This document shows positions 25,654-34,104 of a DNA stretch of 64,000 nucleotides, piece after piece. Position numbers and translations under genes: made by a program. Every line of letters begins with the position of its first letter. Positions within the stretch are counted from its first letter, which is position 1. The DNA comes from Ammoniphilus sp. YIM 78166. Lineage in GTDB: Bacteria > Bacillota > Bacilli > Aneurinibacillales > RAOX-1. The stretch spans positions 162,502 to 226,501 of the forward strand of contig NZ_SDLR01000007.1 of assembly GCF_004522215.1 (NCBI RefSeq). The letters run 5' to 3'. The notes under the pieces were generated by a model. That model saw only the letters and a program-made list of their open reading frames with translations, had not been told where the DNA came from and did not search any database.

Positions 25654-27162
25654 ATGATTAAAAGAAAAGTCATCATGACAACTTTAGCGTTGTCCTTAAC
25701 ACTCGGTACTGCTTTTACCGCATTTGCTCCATTGGCAGGTGCTGCTGAAACTACAGCTGTGTTTCAAGTGAAGGCAGAAACTGGTGTCCAGGAAAAGCAA
25801 GTGGCAAGCTACAACGCGTTAGTTGGAATGTTTTCTGCAGAAAAGGTAGATTTGGAAAAAGTAAAGGCCGAGTACATCGTCCAGCTTCAACCGGCAGTAA
25901 AAGCTAGAAATGCTGAAATTGATGAGAAGGTCTTACATTTCTTTGATAACGGGATTAAAGGAAGCTATTCAAAGGATCAAGTAAAGCAAGCTATTGATAA
26001 GGGACTACAGTGGTTCTTCTATCAAGAAATTACAGAATACGTTCGCATTCAAACATTGGCCGCACTCGACAAAGAAGATACCCAAGCAGCACTAGAAGCT
26101 TTGGATAAAGGCATCAAGCTTTTTGAAGGTACGTTGTTCGTTACAGCGGGGAAACGTGACAACGGATTCAAAACTACGATGCAAGATCAGTTTAAGATCA
26201 TCATCCCTGAGCTTCAGAAGGCAGCAGCAGCTGGTGATAAGAAAAACTTTAATGTTTATCGCCAATACTTAGATAAGACCATAATCAAGACTTTCGCTTT
26301 AGGAACGGCTCTTTACGCTGGCAATATTGAGAAAGCCCATAAGGAAGGAAAAACCGCTGATGTGGCTAAGTTTATGGCAGAAGGCTACTTCTTCTTCTTG
26401 CCGATCTATAACTCCTTGGCTGGAGCTTCTAAGGAAAGCGCAGATGCCATCAAATTGGCTTTCGAGAGCGGTGAAGGTGCCCGTGTAACAGCGGAGATGG
26501 TTAGAGGAAATTTGGCTAAAGCGATTAACGGAAAGGTTAGCGGTTACTATTCGGCCACCTTTGATAACTTAGCAAAGGGCGATGAAGCTAAAGCGCTAGA
26601 AGTGGCAGCCGAGGGAAATGCCTTCACGGCAGCCCAAGAAGTGTTTGTTAAAGATCAGCTTGGAGCTGACGTTTATGCAAAACTTCTAGAGAATGGACAG
26701 CTTTACTTTGAAGCAGTAAAAGCGAATAAGGTAGAAGAAGCGAAAAAGCTTGGTTTCGAAAACTTAGCGATTCTTACCCAATTGAAGGGTGTTCAATTTG
26801 GGATTGGTGAGAAGGCCCTAACTTTGGATGGGCAAACCGTTTCCTTTAACGAGGAAGTTTCGTTCTTAAATAAAGAAACCAACCGCACGCTAGCTTCTGC
26901 TCGTTTTGTTGCTGAAGCTCTAGGTGCCAAGGTAGAATGGGTTGCTGCAGAAAACAAAGTGGTCATTACCAAAGCCGACAAGACCATTGAATTAGTAGTG
27001 GGCAGCACCGAGGTTGTGGTGAATGGAAAGAAAGATGAGAAAACTACACTAGACCAGCCTGTTGTGATCCAAAATGGCCGTTCCTACATTCCAGTTCGAG
27101 CGGTGAGCAACGTACTCGGATCTAAAGTAGCTTACTTTAACGGCGAAGTTATTATTCACTAA
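25654..27162 (+). CDS. Secreted helical-repeat protein with C-terminal copper-amine-oxidase-N-like domain, Fur-box controlled
   Basis: About 502 aa. A signal peptide covers residues 1 to about 30 (MIKRKVIMTTLALSL...AGA). Residues about 50-380 are all-helical, and I see three loosely similar units of about 65-70 residues, each with the pattern L-x-K-x-I-x(n)-A-L-x-x-x-x-K-G-x-x-x-F (for example ALEALDKGIKLFEG, AKFMAEGYFFF, ALEVAAEGNAF). Residues about 385-502 match the copper amine oxidase N-terminal-like domain (RFVAEALGAKVEW, GRSYIPVRAVSNVLG), common in cell-surface proteins of Firmicutes and not catalytic by itself. The ATG at 25654 has AAGGGAGAG upstream; the frame is open further upstream but overlaps the previous gene. 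Two Fur boxes upstream suggest a role in iron or haem acquisition. No enzyme motif seen. Confidence 0.82.
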   Translation: MIKRKVIMTTLALSLTLGTAFTAFAPLAGAAETTAVFQVKAETGVQEKQVASYNALVGMFSAEKVDLEKVKAEYIVQLQPAVKARNAEIDEKVLHFFDNGIKGSYSKDQVKQAIDKGLQWFFYQEITEYVRIQTLAALDKEDTQAALEALDKGIKLFEGTLFVTAGKRDNGFKTTMQDQFKIIIPELQKAAAAGDKKNFNVYRQYLDKTIIKTFALGTALYAGNIEKAHKEGKTADVAKFMAEGYFFFLPIYNSLAGASKESADAIKLAFESGEGARVTAEMVRGNLAKAINGKVSGYYSATFDNLAKGDEAKALEVAAEGNAFTAAQEVFVKDQLGADVYAKLLENGQLYFEAVKANKVEEAKKLGFENLAILTQLKGVQFGIGEKALTLDGQTVSFNEEVSFLNKETNRTLASARFVAEALGAKVEWVAAENKVVITKADKTIELVVGSTEVVVNGKKDEKTTLDQPVVIQNGRSYIPVRAVSNVLGSKVAYFNGEVIIH

Positions 27163-27168
27163 TTAAGT

Positions 27169-27203
27169 AGGACATCCTCAAAAAGCAGGATGTCCTTTTT
27201 ATT
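27169..27203 (+). terminator. Terminator of the rightward Fur-boxed gene
   Basis: AGGACATCCT and AGGATGTCCT form a 10-bp stem around CAAAAAGC, followed by TTTTATTTT. Confidence 0.88.
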
Positions 27204-27211
27204 TTACATTC

Positions 27212-27254
27212 AAAAAAGGATCCGTCTACAACTCGTAGATGAATCCTTTTTTAT
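27212..27254 (-). terminator. Terminator of the leftward Fur-boxed gene
   Basis: On the minus strand AAAAAAGGATTCATCTACG pairs with CGTAGACGGATCCTTTTTT; U-rich end. Separate from the adjacent plus-strand terminator. Confidence 0.85.
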
Positions 27255-27259
27255 CTCAT

Positions 27260-28261
27260 TTATTGAATAGTCACTCGTTTAGCAGCTGCATTCCAGTCTA
27301 CTTTATACCCAAGTACTTCAGAAATAACACGTACAGGTACGAAGGTTCTGCCATTTCTAATCTCTGCAGGTGCGTCTAGTTTTACTTGCTTACCGTTACT
27401 TACTGCCGTTGTGCTGTTGATGGTTAAACGAATGGTCTTAGTACCTTCGGTAATGGTTACTGTTTTGCTCTTATCGTCCCATGTCACTTTAGCACCTAGT
27501 CCTTCCGAAATAAAACGTATAGGTACAAAGGTTCTACCGGATTTAATATAAGGAGCGGCATCTAAGGTAGAAGCTTTTCCATTGATGGTTGCCCGAGTCT
27601 GATCGATCGTTAGTACAAGACCAGTGGAAGAAGGGCTTTGATTAAGACTTAAGGGAAACTTAGGTTTAAGCGTATTCACAATTTTGTTTTGAAGAGAATC
27701 ATAGAGGGCTTTATTTGGCTCCTTTTTGCCTACTCCGAAAAGTCCAGGATTTCCGATTGCGTCATCTACCATCGTATGAAAATCCTTATCAAGCTCGGCT
27801 AAGGTACCTGCTGGAATTGCATCTGTAATGGTTGGTCTTAAGTCACGAAACGTAGCGTACCCTTTAGCCAGGATGAGTTTGGCCGTTGGATAGTCTGAAA
27901 AAGATTTTCCGGTGAAAGCTAGTCTTCTTTCAATATTTAGGACCATGAGAGCCTTGTAATTTTCAATGAGACCGGACTTGTCTTTGTTTGCAATCTTGGT
28001 TTCGATATAGGCCGCAATTTGTGGGGAAACAGGCCCATAATGATGGGGGTTGGCGATTTCTGCTTTTACCTTCGCAAACTCCGTAGCCATCTTTGCCCAA
28101 TCGGGGGTGTTTTTATTTAGCTCGGCATATACGAGCTTGTATACTTCTCCAATGTCTTCCTGATCCGGCTTACCATAAGAGTAAGCTCCAACCGCAGAGG
28201 ATTGGAAAATCATGATTAGACCAAGAAAGAGAGAGAGGAGTAGTTTGGTCCTCGACTTCAT
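27260..28261 (-). CDS. Secreted protein with helical domain and copper-amine-oxidase-N-like domain, Fur-box controlled
   Basis: About 333 aa, convergent to and similar in plan to the protein at 25654. Signal peptide about 1-26 (LLLSLFLGLIMIFQSSAVGA), a helical domain (about 30-205) containing LILAKGYATFRD, which resembles one repeat unit of the neighbour, and a C-terminal copper amine oxidase N-like domain (about 215-333: SGRTFVPIRFISEGLGAKV, then NGRTFVPVRVISEVLGYKV). AAGGAAGG precedes the ATG at 28261; an in-frame TTG at 28270 is possible. Fur boxes lie upstream. HHYGP near residue 75 could bind metal but this is speculation. Function unknown; iron-linked by regulation. Confidence 0.82.
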   Translation of the reverse strand: MKSRTKLLLSLFLGLIMIFQSSAVGAYSYGKPDQEDIGEVYKLVYAELNKNTPDWAKMATEFAKVKAEIANPHHYGPVSPQIAAYIETKIANKDKSGLIENYKALMVLNIERRLAFTGKSFSDYPTAKLILAKGYATFRDLRPTITDAIPAGTLAELDKDFHTMVDDAIGNPGLFGVGKKEPNKALYDSLQNKIVNTLKPKFPLSLNQSPSSTGLVLTIDQTRATINGKASTLDAAPYIKSGRTFVPIRFISEGLGAKVTWDDKSKTVTITEGTKTIRLTINSTTAVSNGKQVKLDAPAEIRNGRTFVPVRVISEVLGYKVDWNAAAKRVTIQ

Positions 28262-28317
28262 GTTGATCAACTTCCTTCCTTATTCGTATGTTAGTATGTA
28301 AGATTTCTCCCCATCTC

Positions 28318-28370
28318 ATTTTAAGGTATATTGATAATCATTGTCAATATAAATGATATTCAATATCATT
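28318..28370 (-). promoter_or_regulatory. SigA promoter with two Fur-box-like palindromes
   Basis: Minus strand: TTGACA (28347-28342), 18-base spacer, TAAAAT (28323-28318). TGATAATCATTGTCA (28332-28346) matches the 15-mer Fur consensus at 14 of 15 and overlaps the promoter. AATGATATTCAATATCATT (28352-28370) is a perfect 9-1-9 palindrome that matches the Fur core at 13 of 15. Confidence 0.8.
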
Positions 28371-28375
28371 AATCA

Positions 28376-28411
28376 AAAAAAATAAAACCAGGCGAATAAT
28401 CCTGGTTTATA
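28376..28411 (-). terminator. Terminator of the acyl-ACP desaturase gene
   Basis: Minus strand TAAACCAGGATT/GCCTGGTTTTATTTTTTTT hairpin including the stop codon, with a strong U tract. Confidence 0.85.
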
Positions 28412-29309
28412 CGTTAGTCTTTTTGCGAGTTGCACGTTCGGTAATACGCTTTAATCGGTCATGGTGTTTCAACATACTGGTTCTAGCTGCTTCAGCTTCG
28501 GGATGGGATGGGGTTAAGTTACGAACTCCCCAGAACTCGACAAGCACATCAACTACTTGAAGAAAGTACTGTTCCGGACCATAGTTGGCTTCTTGACCAA
28601 TCACCTTCATTCGTTCTTCAAAATTAGGCATGTCTCTGCCTGGCATACCAAAATGCTGTAGGACGTAGGAAACAGGTAGAATATAGTTAGCATCCAGTTC
28701 AAGGTGAGCTTTTACGGCATCACGGTAGAAGGCATAGTGCAAGCTTTCATCCTTCGCTAAGCGGCGAAGCAAGGTAGCAAGGTCACGATCATAATTCTGA
28801 GCCACTTTGGCTACATTGTTGTAGTAAACCATGGTAGCTAATTCTTGAATCGCGGTATAAGCCATGACTTGAACAGGCTCAGGGAATTCATTCTCATATC
28901 CAAGCTCCACGACCTGCTTTCTTAGCTTGCGCAGTTCATGGGGATTGGCGTTCCGGGTCACAATCAAGTATGTTTCAAGAAGACTGGAGTGCTGGTCTTC
29001 TTCCGATACCCAAGTATGGATAAAATCCTTCAAGACTTCAAGGGAGCCTTTAAAAGTGACGTTCAGATGGGTAGTAAACCAAGGAAGATTGACTTCTGTA
29101 AGCAAGGCAGTCTCGATAGCTGTATAGATAGCTGGAGGAAGAGTTCTTTGGCTCTCATGCCAAGGCGTTTCCTTGAAGCAGCGAGCTTGGCCCCATGGAA
29201 TAAAGTCATGGTAGCTCCAATCAATATTTTTAGCTCTTTCTTGATGACTCTTGTATAATTCGATTAAGCGCCCTTCTAATCTGGCGTCTACGTTGTTAAA
29301 TTCAATCAT
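28407..29309 (-). CDS. Soluble acyl-[acyl carrier protein] desaturase (ferritin-like di-iron)
   Basis: 300 aa. Di-iron ligands of the acyl-ACP desaturase family are in place: Glu72 (TEVNLPW), the first ExxH at Glu104-His107 (SEEDQHSS), Glu156 (IQELATM) and the second ExxH at Glu188-His191 (DESLHYAFY). N-terminal DFIPWGQARCF fits the family. It would introduce a double bond into ACP-bound fatty acids using O2 and ferredoxin. Such soluble desaturases are best known from plants and actinobacteria; Bacillus normally uses membrane-bound Des. AAGGAGG precedes the ATG. Next to the Fur-boxed pair but with its own terminator. Confidence 0.88.
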   Translation of the reverse strand: MIEFNNVDARLEGRLIELYKSHQERAKNIDWSYHDFIPWGQARCFKETPWHESQRTLPPAIYTAIETALLTEVNLPWFTTHLNVTFKGSLEVLKDFIHTWVSEEDQHSSLLETYLIVTRNANPHELRKLRKQVVELGYENEFPEPVQVMAYTAIQELATMVYYNNVAKVAQNYDRDLATLLRRLAKDESLHYAFYRDAVKAHLELDANYILPVSYVLQHFGMPGRDMPNFEERMKVIGQEANYGPEQYFLQVVDVLVEFWGVRNLTPSHPEAEAARTSMLKHHDRLKRITERATRKKTNV

Positions 29310-29363
29310 CGAATAAACCTCCTTAAAAACACTTTAACTTACATTATAAAGGTTTTAGAGCAT

Positions 29364-29379
29364 AAAAGAAAATTCTTTT
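29364..29379 (-). promoter_or_regulatory. Inverted repeat upstream of the desaturase gene
   Basis: AAAAGAA-aa-TTCTTTT, 7-bp arms, overlaps the -35 position relative to TATAAT (minus strand, 29348-29343). May be an operator; A/T-richness makes chance occurrence possible. Confidence 0.3.
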
Positions 29380-29452
29380 TGGTTTAATTATGTGTATTTT
29401 TTAAGACAATTAATGATAAGCTTGTATTAATTTATAAAAGGGAGGGATCTCG

Positions 29453-30250
29453 GTGCATACGAATACCGTCTTTTCCCCAGGTAAAGGGTCGGTTTGGGGA
29501 TCGATACTATTGGTGCATGGATCCGGTGAGCATGTAGGGAGATATCAATGGGCGATTGAGCAATGGAACAAGGCTGGGGTTGATGTGCTCGGAGGAGATC
29601 TGCCAGGCCATGGCAAGTCGGAAGGAAGGCGTGGACATATCCATTCATTTGAAGAATATATTCATGCTGCTGACCAGTGGTATCAAGAGCTCGTAAATAG
29701 AAACGGGCAGCTTCCTTTTGTCTTTGGGCATAGCCTAGGTGGGCTGGTCGTCAGTCGGCTAATGGAAACGAAAAGGCCACAGGTAAAAGGGGTTCTTCTG
29801 TCTTCTCCGTGTTTTGGCTTAAAGATTAAAGTGCCTGCTTGGAAGGCCTCAATTGCCCAGATGCTGAATGTGGTTTACCCCACGCTTACTCTTCGCTCAG
29901 AGGTTACCTCCAAGGATGTCACAAGAAGTGAAGACGTCCGGAAAATGATCGACTCAGATCCTCTCAATGTAAAAGGTGTAAGCGTACGATGGTTTCGAGA
30001 ACTGGAGACCCATATGCAAAAAAACTGGGAAGAGCGTGAGAATTTTCCAGACGTTCCCCTACTCATTCAACAAGCAGGACAAGACCTGATTACGGATGCC
30101 TCTAGATCAAGAAAGTGGTTTGAACAACTCTCATTAAAGGATAAGAATTTTATCGAATGGCCTGGACTGTATCACGAGTTATTGAATGAGCCAGAGAAAC
30201 AAGAGGTACATAGAAAAATGGTTGAATGGATGAAAAGTAGGAGTATATAG
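29453..30250 (+). CDS. Alpha/beta hydrolase (monoacylglycerol lipase/lysophospholipase-like)
   Basis: 265 aa, cytosolic. LVHGSGEHVGRY (20-31) is the oxyanion-hole region, the nucleophile is Ser94 in GHSLGG, and QQAGQDLI and GLYHELLNEPE hold the acid and His of the triad; GGDLPGHGKSEGRRGHI is typical of Hydrolase_4/monoglyceride lipases. GTG start with GGGAGGGATCTCG upstream. It ends one base before the PucR-type regulator, so the two are co-transcribed. Substrate not determined. Confidence 0.88.
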   Translation: MHTNTVFSPGKGSVWGSILLVHGSGEHVGRYQWAIEQWNKAGVDVLGGDLPGHGKSEGRRGHIHSFEEYIHAADQWYQELVNRNGQLPFVFGHSLGGLVVSRLMETKRPQVKGVLLSSPCFGLKIKVPAWKASIAQMLNVVYPTLTLRSEVTSKDVTRSEDVRKMIDSDPLNVKGVSVRWFRELETHMQKNWEERENFPDVPLLIQQAGQDLITDASRSRKWFEQLSLKDKNFIEWPGLYHELLNEPEKQEVHRKMVEWMKSRSI

Positions 30251-31249
30251 ATGAAAGAAAAATACGCATGGGTTGATCAAGTCAATCAGATCATTGGAGC
30301 CATAGGAGAAATTGAACAATACGCTTTGGAGTTAACGCCCATTTTGGCAGGGCAGAGCATCGAGCATGGGGAAAAAAGGCTTTTTTATCTAGGTGAAGGC
30401 CAGTGCTTATCCTATCCTTGTTCTTTGTTAAATGAACAGATTGTTAAATTCATTGAACTACTGATTAACCAAGCCGCTTCCCGCGGCGGGGAAGGGACGG
30501 TTTGGGACGCGTTTTTCCGAAATATTGTTAATGGCAAGCCACTTCCCCATATTCAGGAACAAGCAACACAGCTAGGTGTAGACACGACTTGTACTTTTCT
30601 TCCTATGATTGTAAATCATAGCCTAGCGGTTACCCCACCCGTTGTCCAAATCATAGAATCCTATTTTGAGCGGAAAGTTTTTAAGGGGATGGTTGATGAT
30701 AGTGGCTATTATCTAATCCCTTTGCAGGAGCTTTCCCTAGATCCCCAAGACCAAGAGGCGCAGGAAGAATTAGGGAGAGGACTAGGGGAACTTTTGGTTG
30801 AGGAAGGCATAGATGGGGTGCGAATGGCCTTTATGCCTTCGGTTAGCGCTGTGGAAGAATGGGGTTCGTCTTTTCAGACTGGACAACTCACGCTTCATGC
30901 GGGGAAAGTATTTCATGAGGATCAGAATGTATACTTTTCTTGGAACATGACCTTAGAGCTTTTACTCTCTGAAATCTCTAAGGAACGCGCTGTTCTGTTT
31001 ATCAAAGATATTGTGGGAACGAATAGCCTAAAGTCCTTAAATCATGAATTATTTCTTACCGTACAAGTTCTCTTAGAAGAAAACTTAAATGTCAGCGAAA
31101 CCGCAAGAAAACTTTATATTCACCGCAATACGTTGCTTTATCGAATTGAAAAGTTTAAACAGGAAACCGGAAGAGATATTCGCAATGGTCAGGATGCCTA
31201 CATGGTTTACCTCGCCCTCATGCTCTGCAAAGGCTTTCATACAAATTAA
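30251..31249 (+). CDS. PucR/CdaR-type transcriptional regulator
   Basis: 332 aa. The C-terminal 60 residues contain the PucR helix-turn-helix: LFLTVQVLLEENLNVSETARKLYIHRNTLLYRIEKF split at about residues 268-302. The N-terminal part has no clear GAF or PucR ligand domain by eye. Directly follows the hydrolase gene and precedes the MsmX/UgpC-type ATPase gene by about 100 bases. It may regulate either neighbour. Family assignment is based on the HTH. Confidence 0.82.
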   Translation: MKEKYAWVDQVNQIIGAIGEIEQYALELTPILAGQSIEHGEKRLFYLGEGQCLSYPCSLLNEQIVKFIELLINQAASRGGEGTVWDAFFRNIVNGKPLPHIQEQATQLGVDTTCTFLPMIVNHSLAVTPPVVQIIESYFERKVFKGMVDDSGYYLIPLQELSLDPQDQEAQEELGRGLGELLVEEGIDGVRMAFMPSVSAVEEWGSSFQTGQLTLHAGKVFHEDQNVYFSWNMTLELLLSEISKERAVLFIKDIVGTNSLKSLNHELFLTVQVLLEENLNVSETARKLYIHRNTLLYRIEKFKQETGRDIRNGQDAYMVYLALMLCKGFHTN

Positions 31250-31352
31250 CTAAATAGAGCCTGTTAAGTTTGTTAAACCTGTCCAATAGGCGTTTTACTC
31301 TCCACCAGCTAAAATAAAGATAACAAGTTGTTAAATCAAGGGAGGCTAAAAC

Positions 31353-32462
31353 ATGGCAGGCTTAAAGTTCAATCACGTGAAGAAAAAGTATGGAGAGAGT
31401 GCGCTTACGGTAAAAGACTTTCATTTAGATGTAGCAGATAAGGAATTTTTGGTCTTGGTTGGCCCATCCGGATGCGGGAAGTCTACCACACTTCGAATGA
31501 TTGCAGGATTAGAGGATATCTCCGAAGGAGAACTATATATCGGCGATCGCGTAGTGAATGATGTAGCTCCAAAAGATCGTGATATTGCCATGGTATTCCA
31601 AAACTATGCCTTGTATCCTCATATGAATGTATACGATAACATGGCGTTTGGACTTAAGCTTCGCAAGTTTCCAAAAGCTGAAATTGATAAGCGAGTAAGA
31701 GATGCAGCCAAAATCTTGGACATTGAGCATTTGTTAGACCGAAAGCCTAAAGCTTTATCCGGAGGTCAGCGCCAGCGTGTTGCACTAGGACGTGCGATCG
31801 TTCGTGAACCGCAGGTATTTTTGATGGATGAGCCGCTTTCCAATCTTGATGCGAAGCTTCGCGTACAGATGCGTACGGAAATCAGTAAGCTTCACAAGCG
31901 TTTGGAAACGACGATTGTTTATGTTACGCATGACCAAACCGAAGCGATGACCATGGGCGATCGCATCGTGGTTATGTATGATGGAGTAATCCAGCAAGTA
32001 GCGACACCAACTGAAATCTACAACTTCCCTAAAAACAAATATGTAGCTGGATTCATCGGTTCACCTGCGATGAACTTCATTGAAGGAAAAGTTGTTGAAG
32101 AAGGCGGACAGGTTTACTTTAAGAGCGAAGGGGGATCTGTTCAAATTCCTGAAGGCAAAGCGAAAATCTTGCGAACAAAGGGATATGTAGGACAAGATAT
32201 TATCTTCGGAATTCGTCCAGAAGATATCCATGATGAACTGGTCTTCCTAGAATCTGCGCCACAGGCAAAATTCAAGGCTAAGATTGAAGTAGCAGAAAAT
32301 ATGGGAGCGGAAGTGTTCTTATACCTTGCTGTTGGAAAATCAACCATCACAGCTCGCGTAAAGGGAAGAAGTGAACAAAAGCGTGGAGAAGCGGTAGAAC
32401 TTGCTTTTGATATGAACAAATGCCACTTCTTTGATGTTAAGACAGAAGAGGCTATCCGATAA
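31353..32462 (+). CDS. ugpC: Multiple-sugar ABC transporter ATP-binding protein (UgpC/MsmX type)
   Basis: 369 aa, CUT1-family ATPase. Walker A GPSGCGKST (about 37-45), signature LSGGQRQRVALGRA, Walker B VFLMDEPLSNLDAKLR, and a C-terminal TOBE/MOP regulatory domain (IIFGIRPEDIHDE). In Bacillus MsmX is a shared ATPase that energises several sugar importers whose own operons lack one. Here too no binding protein or permease is adjacent, which fits a shared role. GGGAGG precedes the ATG and a clear terminator follows, so it is monocistronic. Confidence 0.9.
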   Translation: MAGLKFNHVKKKYGESALTVKDFHLDVADKEFLVLVGPSGCGKSTTLRMIAGLEDISEGELYIGDRVVNDVAPKDRDIAMVFQNYALYPHMNVYDNMAFGLKLRKFPKAEIDKRVRDAAKILDIEHLLDRKPKALSGGQRQRVALGRAIVREPQVFLMDEPLSNLDAKLRVQMRTEISKLHKRLETTIVYVTHDQTEAMTMGDRIVVMYDGVIQQVATPTEIYNFPKNKYVAGFIGSPAMNFIEGKVVEEGGQVYFKSEGGSVQIPEGKAKILRTKGYVGQDIIFGIRPEDIHDELVFLESAPQAKFKAKIEVAENMGAEVFLYLAVGKSTITARVKGRSEQKRGEAVELAFDMNKCHFFDVKTEEAIR

Positions 32463-32466
32463 AAGA

Positions 32467-32498
32467 AAAAAACTGCGAGGATCTCGCAGTTTTTTTTC
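32467..32498 (+). terminator. Terminator after ugpC
   Basis: AACTGCGAG and CTCGCAGTT stem followed by eight T residues. Confidence 0.9.
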
Positions 32499-32643
32499 GT
32501 ATAGATGCAACCATATGACCCTGGCCACCGTCTAATTTAATATTATGTCGAATTTCGTAGTTATTTATACATTAGTTATTGCTTTATTTTATATTGTACA
32601 TTATGCTTTAATGGGTGTTATTTAGTTGCTTGGAGGTCACAAC

Positions 32644-34062
32644 ATGCAGATAGAGACAAACCGATCTTTAAAACATAAACAGGTAAAAAAGTCGAAGAAA
32701 AAGAAAATATGGGTCAATTTGTTCTTAAGCTTTTTTCTTCTCACTGCTGTAGCTGCAGGTGCGGTCTGGTGGAAGGTAGAAGGTTTTTTAGATGATATAA
32801 CCACTGAAGCAGAGCCTGGAGTGATGAAGGACGATACCACCAAGCCAGTTAATTACGACCAGGAACCCATCTCGATTGTCATGATTGGAAAGGATTCTAG
32901 GGAAGGTTTAGGATTGATGAATACCGATGTGATCATCGTTGCAGCCATCAATCCGAAAACGAAGCATGTGACTATGATGTCCATCCCACGTGATACAGGT
33001 GTGCAAATTCCGGGATATAAAGGATACCATAAAATTAACTCCGTCTATTCAAAGGGAGAACGAGAACGCCGTCTCGCGGAGCAAACGGGAAAGCCGGTAA
33101 CGGAAACCGGAACCACATTACTGAAGAAAACTTTAGAGGATGCACTGGGCATCCCGATTCACTATTATGCACTTATCGATTTTGAAGGGTTTACCAAGGT
33201 GGTGGATAAACTAGGCGGCCTTGAGATTGAAGTAGAGAAAAGCATGGTATATGATGATCCAACGGATGGAACACATATTAACCTCAAGCCAGGTCTTCAG
33301 CAATTGGATGGGAAAAATACACTAGACTATGTTCGACATCGTTTGGACAATCGTGGTTCTAAATATTATTCTTCTGATTTTGACAGGGGTCAAAGACAGC
33401 AAATTGTCATTAAGTCTATGGTCGATAAGATGAAATCTTTCACAGGGATTTCTAGCTTCTTTACCGTATTAAATGTAGCAGGCGACCATGCGAAAACGGA
33501 CCTTTCCAAAGATCAAATTAGAGGTTTGATTCTAGACTTTAAATCCATAGGTTCAGAGAATATTGCCAGCCTTGATACAGGAGGCTTCTGGGATAGAGCA
33601 AGCTCTCATACGATTATTCCAAAAGAAAACCTAAAGCAAATTCAAGCGGCCTTCCAAACGGAAATGGGGATCGAAGGTGGGACTTTCCAATCCTCCTTAC
33701 GTGTAGATAGCGGAACGTCTAAAACCAATACAACCGTGAAAAAAGCAGAACCGGCAACGGCCCCTAAAAACCAAGCACAAGAAGCCCCTGTTAACAAGCA
33801 GGTAAAGGAGCAACCTCAAGGGACAAAGCAGCAGCCAAAGGAAACACAGCCAGCAGTTAAGACACCATCAAATGAGCCAGCTCCTGCGGAAGAAGCAAAG
33901 CCAGCTAGTCCAGACCCAGTTGCGGTTCCTGTCGTTCAACCACAGCCGACACCAGAACCTTCTCCGGTTCCTAATCCGGCAGAACAATCAGGAATGCTGC
34001 AGCCGCCTGCTCCGAAACCAACTCCAGTAGAACAACCACCTGCAACCGAAACGCAGGGCTAA
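32644..34062 (+). CDS. LytR-CpsA-Psr (LCP) family cell-wall glycopolymer ligase
   Basis: About 472 aa. Short basic cytoplasmic N-terminus, one membrane helix (about 24-45), then the extracellular LCP domain (about 75-300) with MIGKDSREGLGLMNTDVIIV, SIPRDTGVQIPGY, KINSVYSKG and DYVRHRLDNRGSKYYSSDFDRGQRQQ, which includes the catalytic Arg residues that bind the polyprenyl pyrophosphate. The C-terminal 120 residues are a low-complexity Pro/Gln/Ala/Lys tail, probably wall-spanning. The ATG at 32644 follows TTGGAGGTCACAAC. Attaches teichoic acid-like polymers to peptidoglycan. Confidence 0.92.
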   Translation: MQIETNRSLKHKQVKKSKKKKIWVNLFLSFFLLTAVAAGAVWWKVEGFLDDITTEAEPGVMKDDTTKPVNYDQEPISIVMIGKDSREGLGLMNTDVIIVAAINPKTKHVTMMSIPRDTGVQIPGYKGYHKINSVYSKGERERRLAEQTGKPVTETGTTLLKKTLEDALGIPIHYYALIDFEGFTKVVDKLGGLEIEVEKSMVYDDPTDGTHINLKPGLQQLDGKNTLDYVRHRLDNRGSKYYSSDFDRGQRQQIVIKSMVDKMKSFTGISSFFTVLNVAGDHAKTDLSKDQIRGLILDFKSIGSENIASLDTGGFWDRASSHTIIPKENLKQIQAAFQTEMGIEGGTFQSSLRVDSGTSKTNTTVKKAEPATAPKNQAQEAPVNKQVKEQPQGTKQQPKETQPAVKTPSNEPAPAEEAKPASPDPVAVPVVQPQPTPEPSPVPNPAEQSGMLQPPAPKPTPVEQPPATETQG

Positions 34063-34065
34063 GAT

Positions 34066-34097
34066 AAAAAAAGAGGACCAATTGGTCCTCTTTTTTA
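34066..34097. terminator. Palindromic bidirectional terminator between LCP gene and typA
   Basis: AAAAAGAGGACCAATT and AATTGGTCCTCTTTTT are perfect complements; serves both convergent genes. Confidence 0.92.
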
Positions 34098-34104
34098 ATT
34101 GCCA

